Source: Legionella longbeachae
GTDB lineage: Bacteria; Pseudomonadota; Gammaproteobacteria; Legionellales; Legionellaceae
DNA length: 64,000 nt
Reading direction: 5' to 3'
Assembly: GCF_004283175.1 (NCBI RefSeq)
Contig: NZ_RXNW01000003.1
Coordinates: 236,786 to 300,785 of the forward strand
Shown: positions 39,637 to 48,746 of the stretch, piece after piece
Layout: every line of letters starts with the position of its first letter
Position numbering within the stretch: position 1 is the first letter of the stretch
The notes under the pieces: generated by a model
Told to the model about the DNA's origin: nothing
The model's input: only the letters and a program-made list of their open reading frames with translations
Databases searched by the model: none
Position numbers and translations under genes: made by a program

Positions 39637-41511
39637 ATGATAGAAATTGTGAAAATTTTTTTGAAGAGGTTGTATATAAAATCCCCCGTTCTTCTGAATG
39701 ATCTTCTAGCAATTCCCCTAGCTTGGTATGCTGCGTATTGGTTACGATACAATCTACAGCCTTTCCCAGATAGGTTTACGTCCACACATTCCTTTTATGC
39801 ACTGGCTTTGTTAACTGTAATTCAGCTTACTTGCTATTTCTATTTTAAAACATATCGCGGGTTATGGCGTTTTTTTTCATTAAACGATGTAATTCGAATA
39901 TTAAAAGCATCTGTAACTGCCACGACAATAGCAATTCCTGTATTATACCTAACTTCAATTCTTCATGAGCTGCCTCGTTCAATATTCCCTTTGTACTGCG
40001 TTATTTTAACTGCTTTTCTTTGTAGTGCCAGATTATTAAGGAGACTTTATTGGGACCGACGCGCCAGGGGCAGTAAGACGACTGAAATGAAGCGCGTGCT
40101 TATAGTCGGTGCTGGTATGGCAGGGGAGGGATTAGTCCGGGATTTAAAACGGAGCAATCAGTACAAACCGATTGGTTTTATTGATGATAATCTATCGAAG
40201 AAAGGCTTGGAGGTTCATGGAGTTCCTGTACTGGGCGTTACTAGCCAAATTACCATGCGAGTTAAAGAGTATGCGATTGATTTGATTTTTATTGCAATTC
40301 CATCAGCAAGCTCTTCGATTATGCGGCGTATTGTCACCGCTTGCGAAAGCAGCAAAGTTCCTTTTAGTACACTTCCAGGCCTTAATGATTTAGCTGCTGG
40401 TAGAGTAGAAGTGAATGCTTTGAGGCCAGTAAATATAGAGGATTTATTAGGCAGGGAACAAGTTTATTTGCAATGGGATAAATTAATCGCGGAGATTTCT
40501 GAAAAAAGAGTATTGGTAACCGGAGGAGGGGGCTCGATTGGCTCTGAATTATGCAGGCAAATTTTAGCGCTTAAACCGCAAAGTTTGGTCATTGTTGAAA
40601 ACAGTGAATTTAACTTATATCAAATTGAACTTGAGTTGAAACAGAATTTTCCAGATATTCCATTACAGCTTAAATTAGTAAACATTACTGATGAAATAGC
40701 GATTAACCAATTATTTAATGAGTACTCTCCTGAAATTGTATTTCATGCGGCAGCTTACAAACATGTTCCTCTTCTGGAAAATCAAATACGGGTTGCTGTT
40801 GTGAATAATATTTTAGGAACACAGATAGTTGCAAAAGCAAGTGTGGCCGCCCATACTGAAAAATTTATTTTGATTTCCACTGACAAAGCAGTAAATCCAA
40901 CTAATATTATGGGAACCACTAAAAGAGTTGCAGAAATTTTTTGTCAGAATCTCGATAGCAGGGTAAAGACTCAATTCATTACAGTTCGCTTTGGGAATGT
41001 TTTAGGTTCTGCAGGAAGTGTGGTTCCACTATTCCAAAAGCAATTGCAAAATGGGGGCCCAATAAAGGTGACTCATCCTGATATGCAACGATATTTCATG
41101 ACTATACCAGAGGCATGCCAGTTAATTTTACAGGCTATGGTTAATGGAAAAGGCGGTGAAATTTTTGTGCTGGATATGGGGGAGCCAGTTAAAATTAGCT
41201 ACTTGGCAGAACAAATGATCCGCTTAGCTGGGAAGGAGCCTGGAAAAGATATCATGATTGAGTATACAGGCTTACGTCCGGGAGAAAAATTGTTTGAGGA
41301 ACTTTTCCATGAATCAGAACAATTGGAGTCAACAGAGCATGAAAAATTATTTAAAGCAAAATTTCGTGAATTAAACTGGGATGAACTAATGCAAACAATG
41401 CACTTACTCAATAATGCGTGTATGGAAAACCAGGAAGATGAGTTACTTATTTTATTAAGAAGTTTAGTTCCCGAATTACATGCAACTGTTCTAGATAAAG
41501 TATTTAATTGA
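39637..41511 (+). CDS. Nucleotide-sugar 4,6-dehydratase of the WbpM/FlaA1/CapD family
   Basis: 624 residues, the size of membrane-anchored WbpM. Four N-terminal membrane helices (about residues 15-125) are followed by a CoA-binding-like Rossmann domain (GAGMAGEGLVRDL) and the catalytic SDR domain with TGGGGSIGSELCRQI. The active-site block STDKAVNPTNIMGTTKR carries the TDKA and lysine region typical of this family. It likely converts UDP-GlcNAc to the 4-keto-6-deoxy sugar for O-antigen or other surface glycans. AGAAGGA precedes the ATG. Confidence 0.92.
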   Translation: MIEIVKIFLKRLYIKSPVLLNDLLAIPLAWYAAYWLRYNLQPFPDRFTSTHSFYALALLTVIQLTCYFYFKTYRGLWRFFSLNDVIRILKASVTATTIAIPVLYLTSILHELPRSIFPLYCVILTAFLCSARLLRRLYWDRRARGSKTTEMKRVLIVGAGMAGEGLVRDLKRSNQYKPIGFIDDNLSKKGLEVHGVPVLGVTSQITMRVKEYAIDLIFIAIPSASSSIMRRIVTACESSKVPFSTLPGLNDLAAGRVEVNALRPVNIEDLLGREQVYLQWDKLIAEISEKRVLVTGGGGSIGSELCRQILALKPQSLVIVENSEFNLYQIELELKQNFPDIPLQLKLVNITDEIAINQLFNEYSPEIVFHAAAYKHVPLLENQIRVAVVNNILGTQIVAKASVAAHTEKFILISTDKAVNPTNIMGTTKRVAEIFCQNLDSRVKTQFITVRFGNVLGSAGSVVPLFQKQLQNGGPIKVTHPDMQRYFMTIPEACQLILQAMVNGKGGEIFVLDMGEPVKISYLAEQMIRLAGKEPGKDIMIEYTGLRPGEKLFEELFHESEQLESTEHEKLFKAKFRELNWDELMQTMHLLNNACMENQEDELLILLRSLVPELHATVLDKVFN

Positions 41512-41540
41512 TTTTATATATTAAGGGCAAGAGGTTTTGA

Positions 41541-41876
41541 ATGATAGTCTCTTATGATGATTTTGCAAAAATAGAATTGCGTTCAGGTACAGTTGTTAAG
41601 GTTGAAGAGTTTCCACGTGCAAAAAAATCAGCATACAAAATATGGGTTGATTTTGGTGAGCAAATAGGTGTATTGCAAACATCCGCACAAGTTACGATAC
41701 ATTACACCCCAGAGTCTTTATTAGGCCGCTCTGTAGTAGGATGTGTTAATTTAGGCGAAAAAAACGTCGCAGGCTTTATTTCACAATTTTTATTGGTTGG
41801 ATTTTCAGATGAAAATGGAGCGATATGTTTGATTACGGCCGACCCCAAAGTACCTAATGGACAAAAGTTACATTAG
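41541..41876 (+). CDS. csaA: CsaA-type tRNA-binding domain protein
   Basis: 111 residues forming a single OB-fold tRNA-binding domain like that at the MetRS C-terminus: FAKIELRSGTVVKVEEFPRAKK, YKIWVDFGE, and GRSVVGCVNLGEKNVAGFISQFLLVGF. CsaA is described as an export-related chaperone; its true role is unclear. It lies 29 bp after the dehydratase gene with AAGAGG before its start. Confidence 0.93.
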   Translation: MIVSYDDFAKIELRSGTVVKVEEFPRAKKSAYKIWVDFGEQIGVLQTSAQVTIHYTPESLLGRSVVGCVNLGEKNVAGFISQFLLVGFSDENGAICLITADPKVPNGQKLH

Positions 41877-41895
41877 CCTATGGCCACTTTAAATT

Positions 41896-42528
41896 CTATG
41901 ATACGAAATAATCCGAACCAGAATTCAGAATATTAACCGCGCGCGCCGCAAGCATTAAGATAATGGTTAATGAGATAAGAGCCTGGAGCATGGTCATGCA
42001 TTTTGCCCAACGGGTTAATACTGGTGTATCTGTTGGGGAAAAGGCCGTTGTGGTGTTAAAAGCCAGGAATAAATAATCTACAAAATTTGGCGTCCAGTTT
42101 TTTAGGGGCTCGGCTATTCCAATCGTTTGTGTTAGAGAAAGTTGTATTTGAGGAAATAAAAAAGCAGTTGAGCCTGCACTTTCTTTTAATTCTCGCTGCA
42201 CTGGGCCCCCAGCATCCAAACTCCAATACCATAATGCAAAAACCAGGATGTTAGTTGTCCATAAGATGACTGAAGAAAGTAGTAAGTGGTTTGGGCCAAT
42301 TTGTCCATGAATTGTAGCAAGTATCAACCGGCTTACTGAAATGACTGTATAGAGGGTGATGAGAATATTAATCGCCAAGATAAGGTAGTGATTAATACGA
42401 TTGTTATTATTCCATAGTGTGATTATTAGTGGAATCAGAAGTAAGCTTACTAAGCCAAGGAGTAAGCCTCTTGGACCCCAATAAAATATTTGCGGTAAAG
42501 CTTCATAAAGCAATAATAATAAGGGCAA
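41896..42528 (-). CDS. Predicted multi-pass membrane protein
   Basis: At least 210 residues with about five membrane helices. It has the segments WYWSLDAGGP near residue 119 and AFNTTTAFSPTDTPVLTRWAK, seen in a widespread uncharacterised family of membrane proteins; the latter resembles the pore loop and last helix of two-helix potassium channels. The start is uncertain: the frame begins with TTG at 42528 and remains open a little further upstream without an ATG. Its function is unknown. Confidence 0.7.
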   Translation of the reverse strand: MPLLLLLYEALPQIFYWGPRGLLLGLVSLLLIPLIITLWNNNNRINHYLILAINILITLYTVISVSRLILATIHGQIGPNHLLLSSVILWTTNILVFALWYWSLDAGGPVQRELKESAGSTAFLFPQIQLSLTQTIGIAEPLKNWTPNFVDYLFLAFNTTTAFSPTDTPVLTRWAKCMTMLQALISLTIILMLAARAVNILNSGSDYFVS

Positions 42529-42698
42529 GCCAAGTTGGCCAGCGGCTATTGATATTTTTTAAACGACTGTGTCTTGCAATCCTATTGCTATGAATTCCCT
42601 TCATATATACTCAAGTCATTTTATATTAATAAAATCAGTAAATTATTAGCTAATAGAATAACTTACTTCGAGTTTTATCATATTTCTAGCAAAATCAA

Positions 42699-44180
42699 TC
42701 AAACTGGAGGAAATAGATCTTGAAATTTAACTCTGGTTTTTAAATGTAATGCTTTTTTCCTTTTCTTAGATAGGTCAAAGGTTTTATAGATTATTATGGG
42801 GATCACAAAGCTAACTGTACCAATATAAAAAGCGAGTTTATAGGTGGGATCCTTATTGAGTACAAGGAAAAACAAAGCAATAAACATAAGTACGATGGCA
42901 AGAATTCCTGTATACGGGGAATAAGGGGTTACATAACGGAGATTTTCTGTTGTATATCCTGCTTGATACAATCTACTTCTAAAGCGAATTTGTGATGTAC
43001 ATAATGAAATCCATGCAAGGGTGCCAGTAAAACCAGATACCAGAAGTAGGGCTATATAAAGTTTTGTTTGTCCAAAAAAATAACCTACACCTAAAAGGAT
43101 CCAAATAGTTATTAATGTAGCAATAACAGCATTTTGAGGTACGGAGTTTTCATTAAATTTTGCAAAGGTATGAGGTGCCATTCCATCACGGGCTAAGGCA
43201 TTCAGGGCACGTACAGTGCCGTAAAATCCAGAGTTGGCACAAGATAAAGTTGCACTAAGGGTCACAAAGCTTGTTACTGCTCCGGCCCATTTTAAATTGT
43301 AGAAGTTAAGTGCATCAGCAAATACCGAATTTGATAGCCCCGCTTTTTGCCAAGGAAAAATTAATACCAAGCAAAATACTGGGATGATGTAGATGAAAAG
43401 AATTCTTAAAGTGACATTTCTGATGGCATGTGGAATCATTCTTGCCGGGTTTTCTGATTCTCCAGCAGCAAGGCCTATGATTTCAGATCCTTGATAATTT
43501 ACAAGCAAGAGAACCATAGCAGTTAACAATGGCATAGTTCCATTAGGAAGGAAACCTCCATCACCTATAATATATTTAGTCCCAATTATGCCTTGAGACT
43601 CTGGACCATGGATGAAACCAAAGAAAATTAAAATTGCTAAAATAACAAAGCCGAATAAAGCTAAAATTTTAATTAAAGCAAGCCAAAACTCAATTTCACC
43701 AAAAGTATCGACTTTTGCAAGGTTAATATAAGTAATCAGAAAACCAAAACAAATAGCCCATAAATAACCATTCACCCCGGTAAACATTTCCATAATTATA
43801 CCCCCCGCCACACATTCAGCAGGGATATAGGCTACCCAACTAATCCAATAGGACCACCCTACGCCGCAAGCAACGGATGGAGATATAAAATCAGCGGTAT
43901 AAGTAACGAATGAACCTGATATGGGAATAGCTACAGCAAGTTCACCCATACACAGCATAGTTAAGAAAATGATTAAACCGCCCAGTATATAAGCTAAAAA
44001 TACAGATGGGCCGACCAGGTTGATAACCTCCCCTGTACCTAAAAAATAGCCTGAGCCAATAATTCCCCCTAATGCAATAAGCTGCACATGACGGTCTTTT
44101 AGTCGGCGGCTATAGCCACTGTCTTTAACGGTTTTATCTGTTTCTACGGTACTATTTTTCACGAGCTGTTTATTTCTCAC
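42699..44180 (-). CDS. Amino acid permease (APC superfamily, AAT type)
   Basis: 493 residues with twelve membrane helices. It begins with a soluble tail, then RHVQLIALGGIIGSGYFLGTG, the signature of the amino acid transporter (LysP/GabP/AroP) family. EIEFWLALIKILA and SGFYGTVRALNALARDGMAP are further family segments. It should import an amino acid with protons; the substrate cannot be predicted. It stands alone upstream of the tRNA-Thr gene. Confidence 0.9.
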   Translation of the reverse strand: MRNKQLVKNSTVETDKTVKDSGYSRRLKDRHVQLIALGGIIGSGYFLGTGEVINLVGPSVFLAYILGGLIIFLTMLCMGELAVAIPISGSFVTYTADFISPSVACGVGWSYWISWVAYIPAECVAGGIIMEMFTGVNGYLWAICFGFLITYINLAKVDTFGEIEFWLALIKILALFGFVILAILIFFGFIHGPESQGIIGTKYIIGDGGFLPNGTMPLLTAMVLLLVNYQGSEIIGLAAGESENPARMIPHAIRNVTLRILFIYIIPVFCLVLIFPWQKAGLSNSVFADALNFYNLKWAGAVTSFVTLSATLSCANSGFYGTVRALNALARDGMAPHTFAKFNENSVPQNAVIATLITIWILLGVGYFFGQTKLYIALLLVSGFTGTLAWISLCTSQIRFRSRLYQAGYTTENLRYVTPYSPYTGILAIVLMFIALFFLVLNKDPTYKLAFYIGTVSFVIPIIIYKTFDLSKKRKKALHLKTRVKFQDLFPPV

Positions 44181-44546
44181 AGGTTGCCATGATTTTGGGT
44201 GACGCTATGTTATATTCATCTGCAATAATTTAAAACTATTCTCAATTAAAAAAGCTGAAAAATATTTCATATATTACATTAAATTTTTCTTCTACTAATG
44301 TAAAAGCAGATTCAACGCGATATTATAAATCATTTTTCAACTATTTGAATATTTTTTTGCTAATTTGATAAAAATTATTATGAGCTAAAGCTTGAGCATT
44401 CATAATTAGTATTCACAACAACCCATTAAAAAAGTCCTTTTTATTTAATTTTTCAATAAAATTAATAATCCAACAATTCTACGCTCGTTTAGATAAGGAC
44501 AATAAGCTGTTGCATCATCATTAAACTTAAGTATACTTTTTTATAA
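44181..44546. other. AT-rich intergenic region upstream of tRNA-Thr
   Basis: About 365 bp of AT-rich sequence between the divergent permease gene and the tRNA. No gene is seen. It should hold the promoters for both. Confidence 0.4.
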
Positions 44547-44619
44547 GCCGCTGTAGCTCAGTCGGTAGAGCAGTTGATTCGTAATCAGAAGGTCCGTAGT
44601 TCGATTCTGCGCAGCGGCA
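44547..44619 (+). tRNA. tRNA-Thr, anticodon CGT
   Basis: A 73-nt cloverleaf: acceptor GCCGCTG pairs with CAGCGGC; D-arm GCTCAGTCGGTAGAGC; anticodon loop TTCGTAA with CGT; T-arm CGTAG TTCGATT CTGCG; discriminator A. It resembles E. coli tRNA-Thr(CGU). No CCA is encoded. Its 3' part, from 44577 on, is repeated at 63060 and marks the left end of the island. The T-stem has one G-U pair here that is G-C in the right copy. Confidence 0.96.
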
Positions 44620-44639
44620 TAGTAAAATCAATAAGTTAC
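44577..44639 (+). repeat. attL: left copy of the 63-bp island repeat
   Basis: It covers the 3' 43 nt of tRNA-Thr and 20 bp beyond. It is identical to 63060-63122 except at 44597 (T against C) and 44621 (A against T). Confidence 0.92.
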
Positions 44640-44666
44640 GTAATTTCTCATTGTGGTAAGTTTTTT

Positions 44667-44685
44667 GTGTCGCATCTGTGTCGCA
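44667..44685 (+). promoter_or_regulatory. Two phased GTGTCGCA repeats, putative integrase arm sites (left)
   Basis: GTGTCGCA at 44667-44674 and 44678-44685, 11 bp apart, each preceded by T. The same motif with the same spacing occurs three times beside the integrase at the right end. Confidence 0.65.
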
Positions 44686-44958
44686 ATTAAATTGCCATTT
44701 AATTAGTTTATTTTCTTTGGTTTAATTTCTAAAATTCACTAGTATTACCGATTTGAGTTTTTAATTAGATAACGAATTGAAATCATGGAAATGATTAAGC
44801 CTTAAACTTGCAATAAAAGAAGAATTGGAACAGTTTCTGTTTATCAAAAGAATTTTTCCAGAACATTGGCTCGACCTTATGCAAGGTGGAAATAAACTAA
44901 TAAATAAAATAGCTCTATAATTTAACAAAATATTACTCATTAATAATGGAATAGAGGA
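44686..44958. other. Non-coding stretch at the left end of the island
   Basis: AT-rich sequence between the putative arm sites and the first small island gene. No gene is supported; a 74-codon minus-strand frame has no family resemblance. Confidence 0.4.
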
Positions 44959-45264
44959 ATGAAAATTAAGATAAATGGATGGCAAAGATTATGGGTAACA
45001 ACTGGAATACTTTATTTTTTTGTCATAGTTTTTATGACATGGACTATTTTTCCTACAGAAACTACTAAAGAATATGTATGTAATGATTCTCAAAATCCAT
45101 TTTGTGATCTTGCGATTGATAAAGAGTTTGCGCAAAAACAATTACGAAATGAGCAAATAAGTATATTAGAAAATGCTTTTCTAATGTGGATATTACCTTT
45201 GGTATTTCTTTATATAGTCGGATTGTTAATAAAATGGACTTATGAAGGATTTAAAAAACCTTAA
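44959..45264 (+). CDS. Small membrane protein with two transmembrane helices
   Basis: 101 residues. A first membrane helix lies at about residues 10-30, a polar loop with two cysteines (CNDSQNPFC) at residues 44-53, and a second helix at about 72-92. The arrangement suggests an exported loop with a disulfide. No family is known to me. The ribosome-binding site is poorly spaced, so confidence is moderate. Confidence 0.6.
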   Translation: MKIKINGWQRLWVTTGILYFFVIVFMTWTIFPTETTKEYVCNDSQNPFCDLAIDKEFAQKQLRNEQISILENAFLMWILPLVFLYIVGLLIKWTYEGFKKP

Positions 45265-45412
45265 TATGTTATCGATTAAAATTACATATGCCTTATGGTA
45301 GCTCTAGCTAGGCCTGAATAGGTATTTTTAGAAGAGGGAGCATTAGTGATTTAATATGGGATACGGGTAACATGAAGATGAAATGAACATTTATTAAATG
45401 CATGGCTAATAT

Positions 45413-46408
45413 ATGAATCTCGAACAAAAAAAATTATTAGCTCAATTGGAGAAAAAATTTAAGCTAAAAAATTATCAGCATACATGCTTTGCTTTTGGCT
45501 GTTCAAAAAAGGCTATCGAATCACATTCTCAAACAGAAAGCCTAGTTGCAAGGTTGTGTGATAATAATAAAAAAGTTTATGGTCTTGCTAGAAGTTTTTT
45601 TGATTTCTGTAAGTATCCAATTAAACTAACACCTATTAGTCAATCATCTGTATTTAAAGGTTTTTGTAATGATCATGATACTAAGTTATTTTCAACAATT
45701 GACCAACAAAAGAATCAAATCGATGATAAAGATGCTTTTCTCTATTTTTTTAGAGCATTATGCTATGAACAATTTCGAAAAGAATTAGCATTCCAAAAAT
45801 ATCAATTTCAACTGAATCAAATAAGCAAAGAATTCTCAACAAAGGATATTTTAGATTTAGCTCATTATATTGGAGATATAAAATACAAAATACAGGGAAT
45901 CCAACTCTTTTTAAACAAGGATATCAAAAGGCTAAGAATGATACTTGAAAAAATTCAAGCTACGAAGGAATATAACCAAATAAAATATTTTTTCATGATG
46001 ACAAATAAACTTCCTGTTTCAATTTCAACACTTTTTAATCCTCTTTTTGATGAGTATCAAGCTATTTATGATTATCCGATTCAACCATTGATGTCGCTAA
46101 ATATTGTACCATTACAAACAAAAAGCATTGTTTGTATAGCCTGGATCGACAAACACTCATCCTATATGAAGAATTTTTTTGATGAACTTACAGAATTAGG
46201 AGTTGAGCGTATATTAAATATATTGTCATTTCTTGAGTCTGAGGATGTTATTATTCAACCATCATTTTTTGATTCTTTGAATGAAGTACAAAAAAATAAT
46301 TTAATTAATTGCATTGCTATGCCACATGAAGAGGAGAAAAAATTGTTGTGGGATAAATTCCCTGTTTTTTTTGAAGTGGATATTTTTGATAAACATGAAA
46401 AATTATAG
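45413..46408 (+). CDS. Hypothetical protein with an N-terminal zinc-binding-like motif
   Basis: 331 residues. The N-terminal part has C25-x4-C30, KAIESHSQ (H38) and then FKGFCNDHDTKLF (C85, H88), a pattern that suggests a treble-clef or HNH-like metal site. The same C-x4-C / SHS / FKGFCxxHD pattern occurs in uncharacterised proteins of mobile elements, to my recollection. The C-terminal two thirds are helical and unfamiliar. Low GC and strong A bias suit the island. Its function is unknown; a defence or nuclease role is only a guess. Confidence 0.7.
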   Translation: MNLEQKKLLAQLEKKFKLKNYQHTCFAFGCSKKAIESHSQTESLVARLCDNNKKVYGLARSFFDFCKYPIKLTPISQSSVFKGFCNDHDTKLFSTIDQQKNQIDDKDAFLYFFRALCYEQFRKELAFQKYQFQLNQISKEFSTKDILDLAHYIGDIKYKIQGIQLFLNKDIKRLRMILEKIQATKEYNQIKYFFMMTNKLPVSISTLFNPLFDEYQAIYDYPIQPLMSLNIVPLQTKSIVCIAWIDKHSSYMKNFFDELTELGVERILNILSFLESEDVIIQPSFFDSLNEVQKNNLINCIAMPHEEEKKLLWDKFPVFFEVDIFDKHEKL

Positions 46409-46631
46409 TTGTTACAGTTATCTACCCAAAAAATATTAGTGCTGGAAGCAGATTAGAGATGTCATCGTTAGCTCGCGTAGGACGGGCCTTGACCCGACAA
46501 GTTGTGCCTATTCACCAAATTGATCCACTATTTGTAATATATCACTCCAAGCCCAATTCTAGTCGATGATTACCATGCGTATGTATTTATAAATACTCGA
46601 AAAATTCCAATCAGACTCTTTTCTGACAAAT

Positions 46632-47414
46632 TTATGCTTGCTGTTGGATAGGCGGATAAGCACACCAAATGAAAACCTCCTCTTCGTTTTCATTTGGTGC
46701 AGTGACAATTTCTTCATTATAAAATTTTTTTAGAAAACTTGGATGATGGGTAAATTTTATCAGAATTATTTTTGAAAACTTTTCTAAGAGACTTTTTTGA
46801 ACAAGAATAAATTCAGAAATGTCTTTTTTAAGGCGATTAAACTCATATTCATATAAAAAATTCATACTCATATTGTTATCGAAGTTAACAAGTAAAACAG
46901 GCTTGTATTGTTCATATTGTTTTTTATTCGCTTTTTTCAAAATGACCTCTTTAATTCGATTTATTTCTTTTTCATAATCGATTTCAATTTTACAGCTTAA
47001 TTCCTCTGTATTCTTATCAAAGGAAGTTCTCGTCTCATCTTTCATGGCCTCTAGATATTGAAAATGTTCTATTCGAGCTTTACCGTCTAAAGTAGAGGTA
47101 ACTTCTATAAAAATTTCATCTCCATCATCTAGACATATTTGAGCATCAAATCCTGAGTTGCTGTTGTCAATTGGAAGTAATATTTTTGAGATACTAGAAA
47201 TCTGAGGGGTTTTTTTAAGGAAAAGAGCCAGAGGAAAAAGCTCTTCTTTGGTTTTTTTTAAGTCATCGTTGAAAGGACGGTTGTCTTTTGTTTTGTTCAT
47301 TCCTCGTAAATCTTTTAGGCCACCTCTAGTATATGCTTTTTTCAATGCTTTCAAACAGGAGTTGTAAAACTCTTCGCAAGAAAAGTATATTTTATCTTGA
47401 TTATTTTGGTTCAC
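46632..47414 (-). CDS. Hypothetical protein, possible PD-(D/E)xK-type nuclease fold
   Basis: 260 residues. Residues 87-107 read SGFDAQICLDDGDEIFIEVTS: a D90 followed by a hydrophobic strand with E104-V-T106. This resembles the core of PD-(D/E)xK nucleases with threonine in place of the usual lysine, so catalysis is uncertain. A later VLLVNFDNN and strand-helix pattern would fit the rest of such a fold. No homologue is recognised. It is a single gene on the minus strand of the island. Confidence 0.65.
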   Translation of the reverse strand: MNQNNQDKIYFSCEEFYNSCLKALKKAYTRGGLKDLRGMNKTKDNRPFNDDLKKTKEELFPLALFLKKTPQISSISKILLPIDNSNSGFDAQICLDDGDEIFIEVTSTLDGKARIEHFQYLEAMKDETRTSFDKNTEELSCKIEIDYEKEINRIKEVILKKANKKQYEQYKPVLLVNFDNNMSMNFLYEYEFNRLKKDISEFILVQKSLLEKFSKIILIKFTHHPSFLKKFYNEEIVTAPNENEEEVFIWCAYPPIQQQA

Positions 47415-47556
47415 TTATTTAAAACCTCAATTTAAAGAAATTGGATTGTTTCACTAAGCTGGACAATGGGCAATAGGGAGATTGGAGAGATAGGAGCAAA
47501 ATATAGTAAACGTAATTCGTATTAGGCAAGTGCCGTGATACGGGATTATTGGCTCG

Positions 47557-47880
47557 TTAATCATGACAATTAGATAAAGCCTGTTTGACTTTAGTTAACA
47601 TTTTAGGTGTAACTTTCTCTTGATTCTCAATTTTACTAATGTAGGCTTGAGTGACGCCTATCAAAGTGGCTAGTTCTTCTTGAGTCAACCCAGCATGAAT
47701 ACGAACCAAGGCTACTGGATTATCAACGTAATCAGCAGGATTAAAGATCTCATAATCCTCATTTTCTTGAGTATGTTTTAATTGCTCAATAATTTGATGA
47801 CGTAAGGCATTGTAAGTGGCTACAGGTAATAAAACATACTCTACTTTGCCATCAAGTGATTTAATTGTTTGCAAATTCAT
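47557..47880 (-). CDS. XRE-family antitoxin-like regulator
   Basis: 107 residues. The N-terminal half has the look of antitoxins paired with RelE-type toxins; residues ~58-100 form a helix-turn-helix (LVRIHAGLTQEELATLIGVTQAYISKIEN region). Its start overlaps the stop of the truncated relE-like frame upstream, the toxin-first order of HigBA modules. Without a functional toxin it may remain as an orphan antitoxin. Confidence 0.88.
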   Translation of the reverse strand: MNLQTIKSLDGKVEYVLLPVATYNALRHQIIEQLKHTQENEDYEIFNPADYVDNPVALVRIHAGLTQEELATLIGVTQAYISKIENQEKVTPKMLTKVKQALSNCHD

Positions 47881-48041
47881 TTATAAGCACCTCCACGCGG
47901 TTTAATTTTCTCAATAGAGATAATTCTTACTTCATCATCTCTGTCGAAAATAATTCGCCATGAACCAACACGCAGACGAAAATAAGGTTCGCCTTTTAAT
48001 TTTTTTATGTCCAAGATTGGATTATCTGGGTCTTTACCCAG
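47877..48041 (-). pseudogene. Truncated RelE/ParE-type toxin
   Basis: The minus strand encodes a 54-residue C-terminal RelE fragment: GKDPDNP, DIKKLKGEPYFRLRVGSWRIIF, and RIISIEKIKPRGGAYK, with stop TGA overlapping the antitoxin ATG. A TAG at 48042-48044 and the lack of any N-terminal half show that it is truncated; about 35-40 residues are missing. It must have lost activity. Confidence 0.8.
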
Positions 48042-48076
48042 CTAGCCGTTTGTTTGCAAACGGGATTTAACTGACC

Positions 48077-48451
48077 TTATTCATTAGTAAAAATATAGGG
48101 TTTTAAAAGCTCAACGAGCCGATGTCTATCAACAATTCCTGAAGCTGCTTGTTCGATAATATCTGGTAATTCACTATTTTCCTCCAAGGCATAACCATTC
48201 AAGTCAAGAAAATAAGTTGCGCTCAAAAAGGCAGTTCGTTTATTTCCATCGGGAAAAGCATGTGCTTTGGCAATGCCAATGATGTAGATAGCTGTTAAAT
48301 CAAGAATATCATTGATACTTTCATAATGATGATACTGTTCCGCACGTTTAAGCGCTGATTCAAGTTTTCCTATATTAGTAGCAGAAGCATTAGATAAGAT
48401 TTCGCTTTGAATAAATATCACATCTTCTACCGTTAAAAAAATTAATTCCAT
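48077..48451 (-). CDS. doc: Doc toxin (Fic-fold kinase)
   Basis: 124 residues with the Doc form of the Fic motif, HAFPDGNKR at 64-72. Doc toxins phosphorylate elongation factor Tu and stop translation. The length is as expected. The start overlaps the antitoxin stop by one base (TAATG), typical of phd-doc modules. Confidence 0.93.
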   Translation of the reverse strand: MELIFLTVEDVIFIQSEILSNASATNIGKLESALKRAEQYHHYESINDILDLTAIYIIGIAKAHAFPDGNKRTAFLSATYFLDLNGYALEENSELPDIIEQAASGIVDRHRLVELLKPYIFTNE

Positions 48452-48687
48452 TATTTATCCGCTAAGGCTTTAATAGTCGCAGCATGTCGCTCTTTTAATT
48501 TGGCCACAGTTTGGGCGCGTTTTTTATGTTTTGCTTCTTCAAGCTGAGCCTCGGTTGGTGTGCCAACTTTAGCTATGATAAAAGGTTCTTGTCCTTTGCG
48601 AGTAAAGCAGATTTGTTCACCATTGGCGATTTTTTCCATGATTTCACATAAATGTTCGCGCATATGAGTATAAGACACTGTTTGCAT
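48451..48687 (-). CDS. phd: Phd/YefM-family antitoxin
   Basis: 78 residues with an N-terminal Phd DNA-binding fold (TVSYTHMREHLCEIMEKIANGEQICFTRKG region) and a charged helical C-terminus that would bind Doc. The ATG at 48687 is chosen because GGAG lies 7 bp upstream; an ATG at 48699 is too close to any site. It should repress its own promoter, where a palindrome is found. Confidence 0.9.
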   Translation of the reverse strand: MQTVSYTHMREHLCEIMEKIANGEQICFTRKGQEPFIIAKVGTPTEAQLEEAKHKKRAQTVAKLKERHAATIKALADK

Positions 48688-48704
48688 GGTTTTCTCCATA
48701 TTTC

Positions 48705-48746
48705 CTGTACATGTACAGTATAATTGATTTTATATACTTGTTTCAA
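48705..48746 (-). promoter_or_regulatory. Phd-Doc promoter and palindromic operator
   Basis: On the minus strand, TTGAAA (48746-48741) and TATACT (48722-48717) are 18 bp apart, followed at once by the perfect 14-bp palindrome CTGTACATGTACAG (48718-48705), where a Phd dimer probably binds. GGAG then precedes the ATG. Confidence 0.75.
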
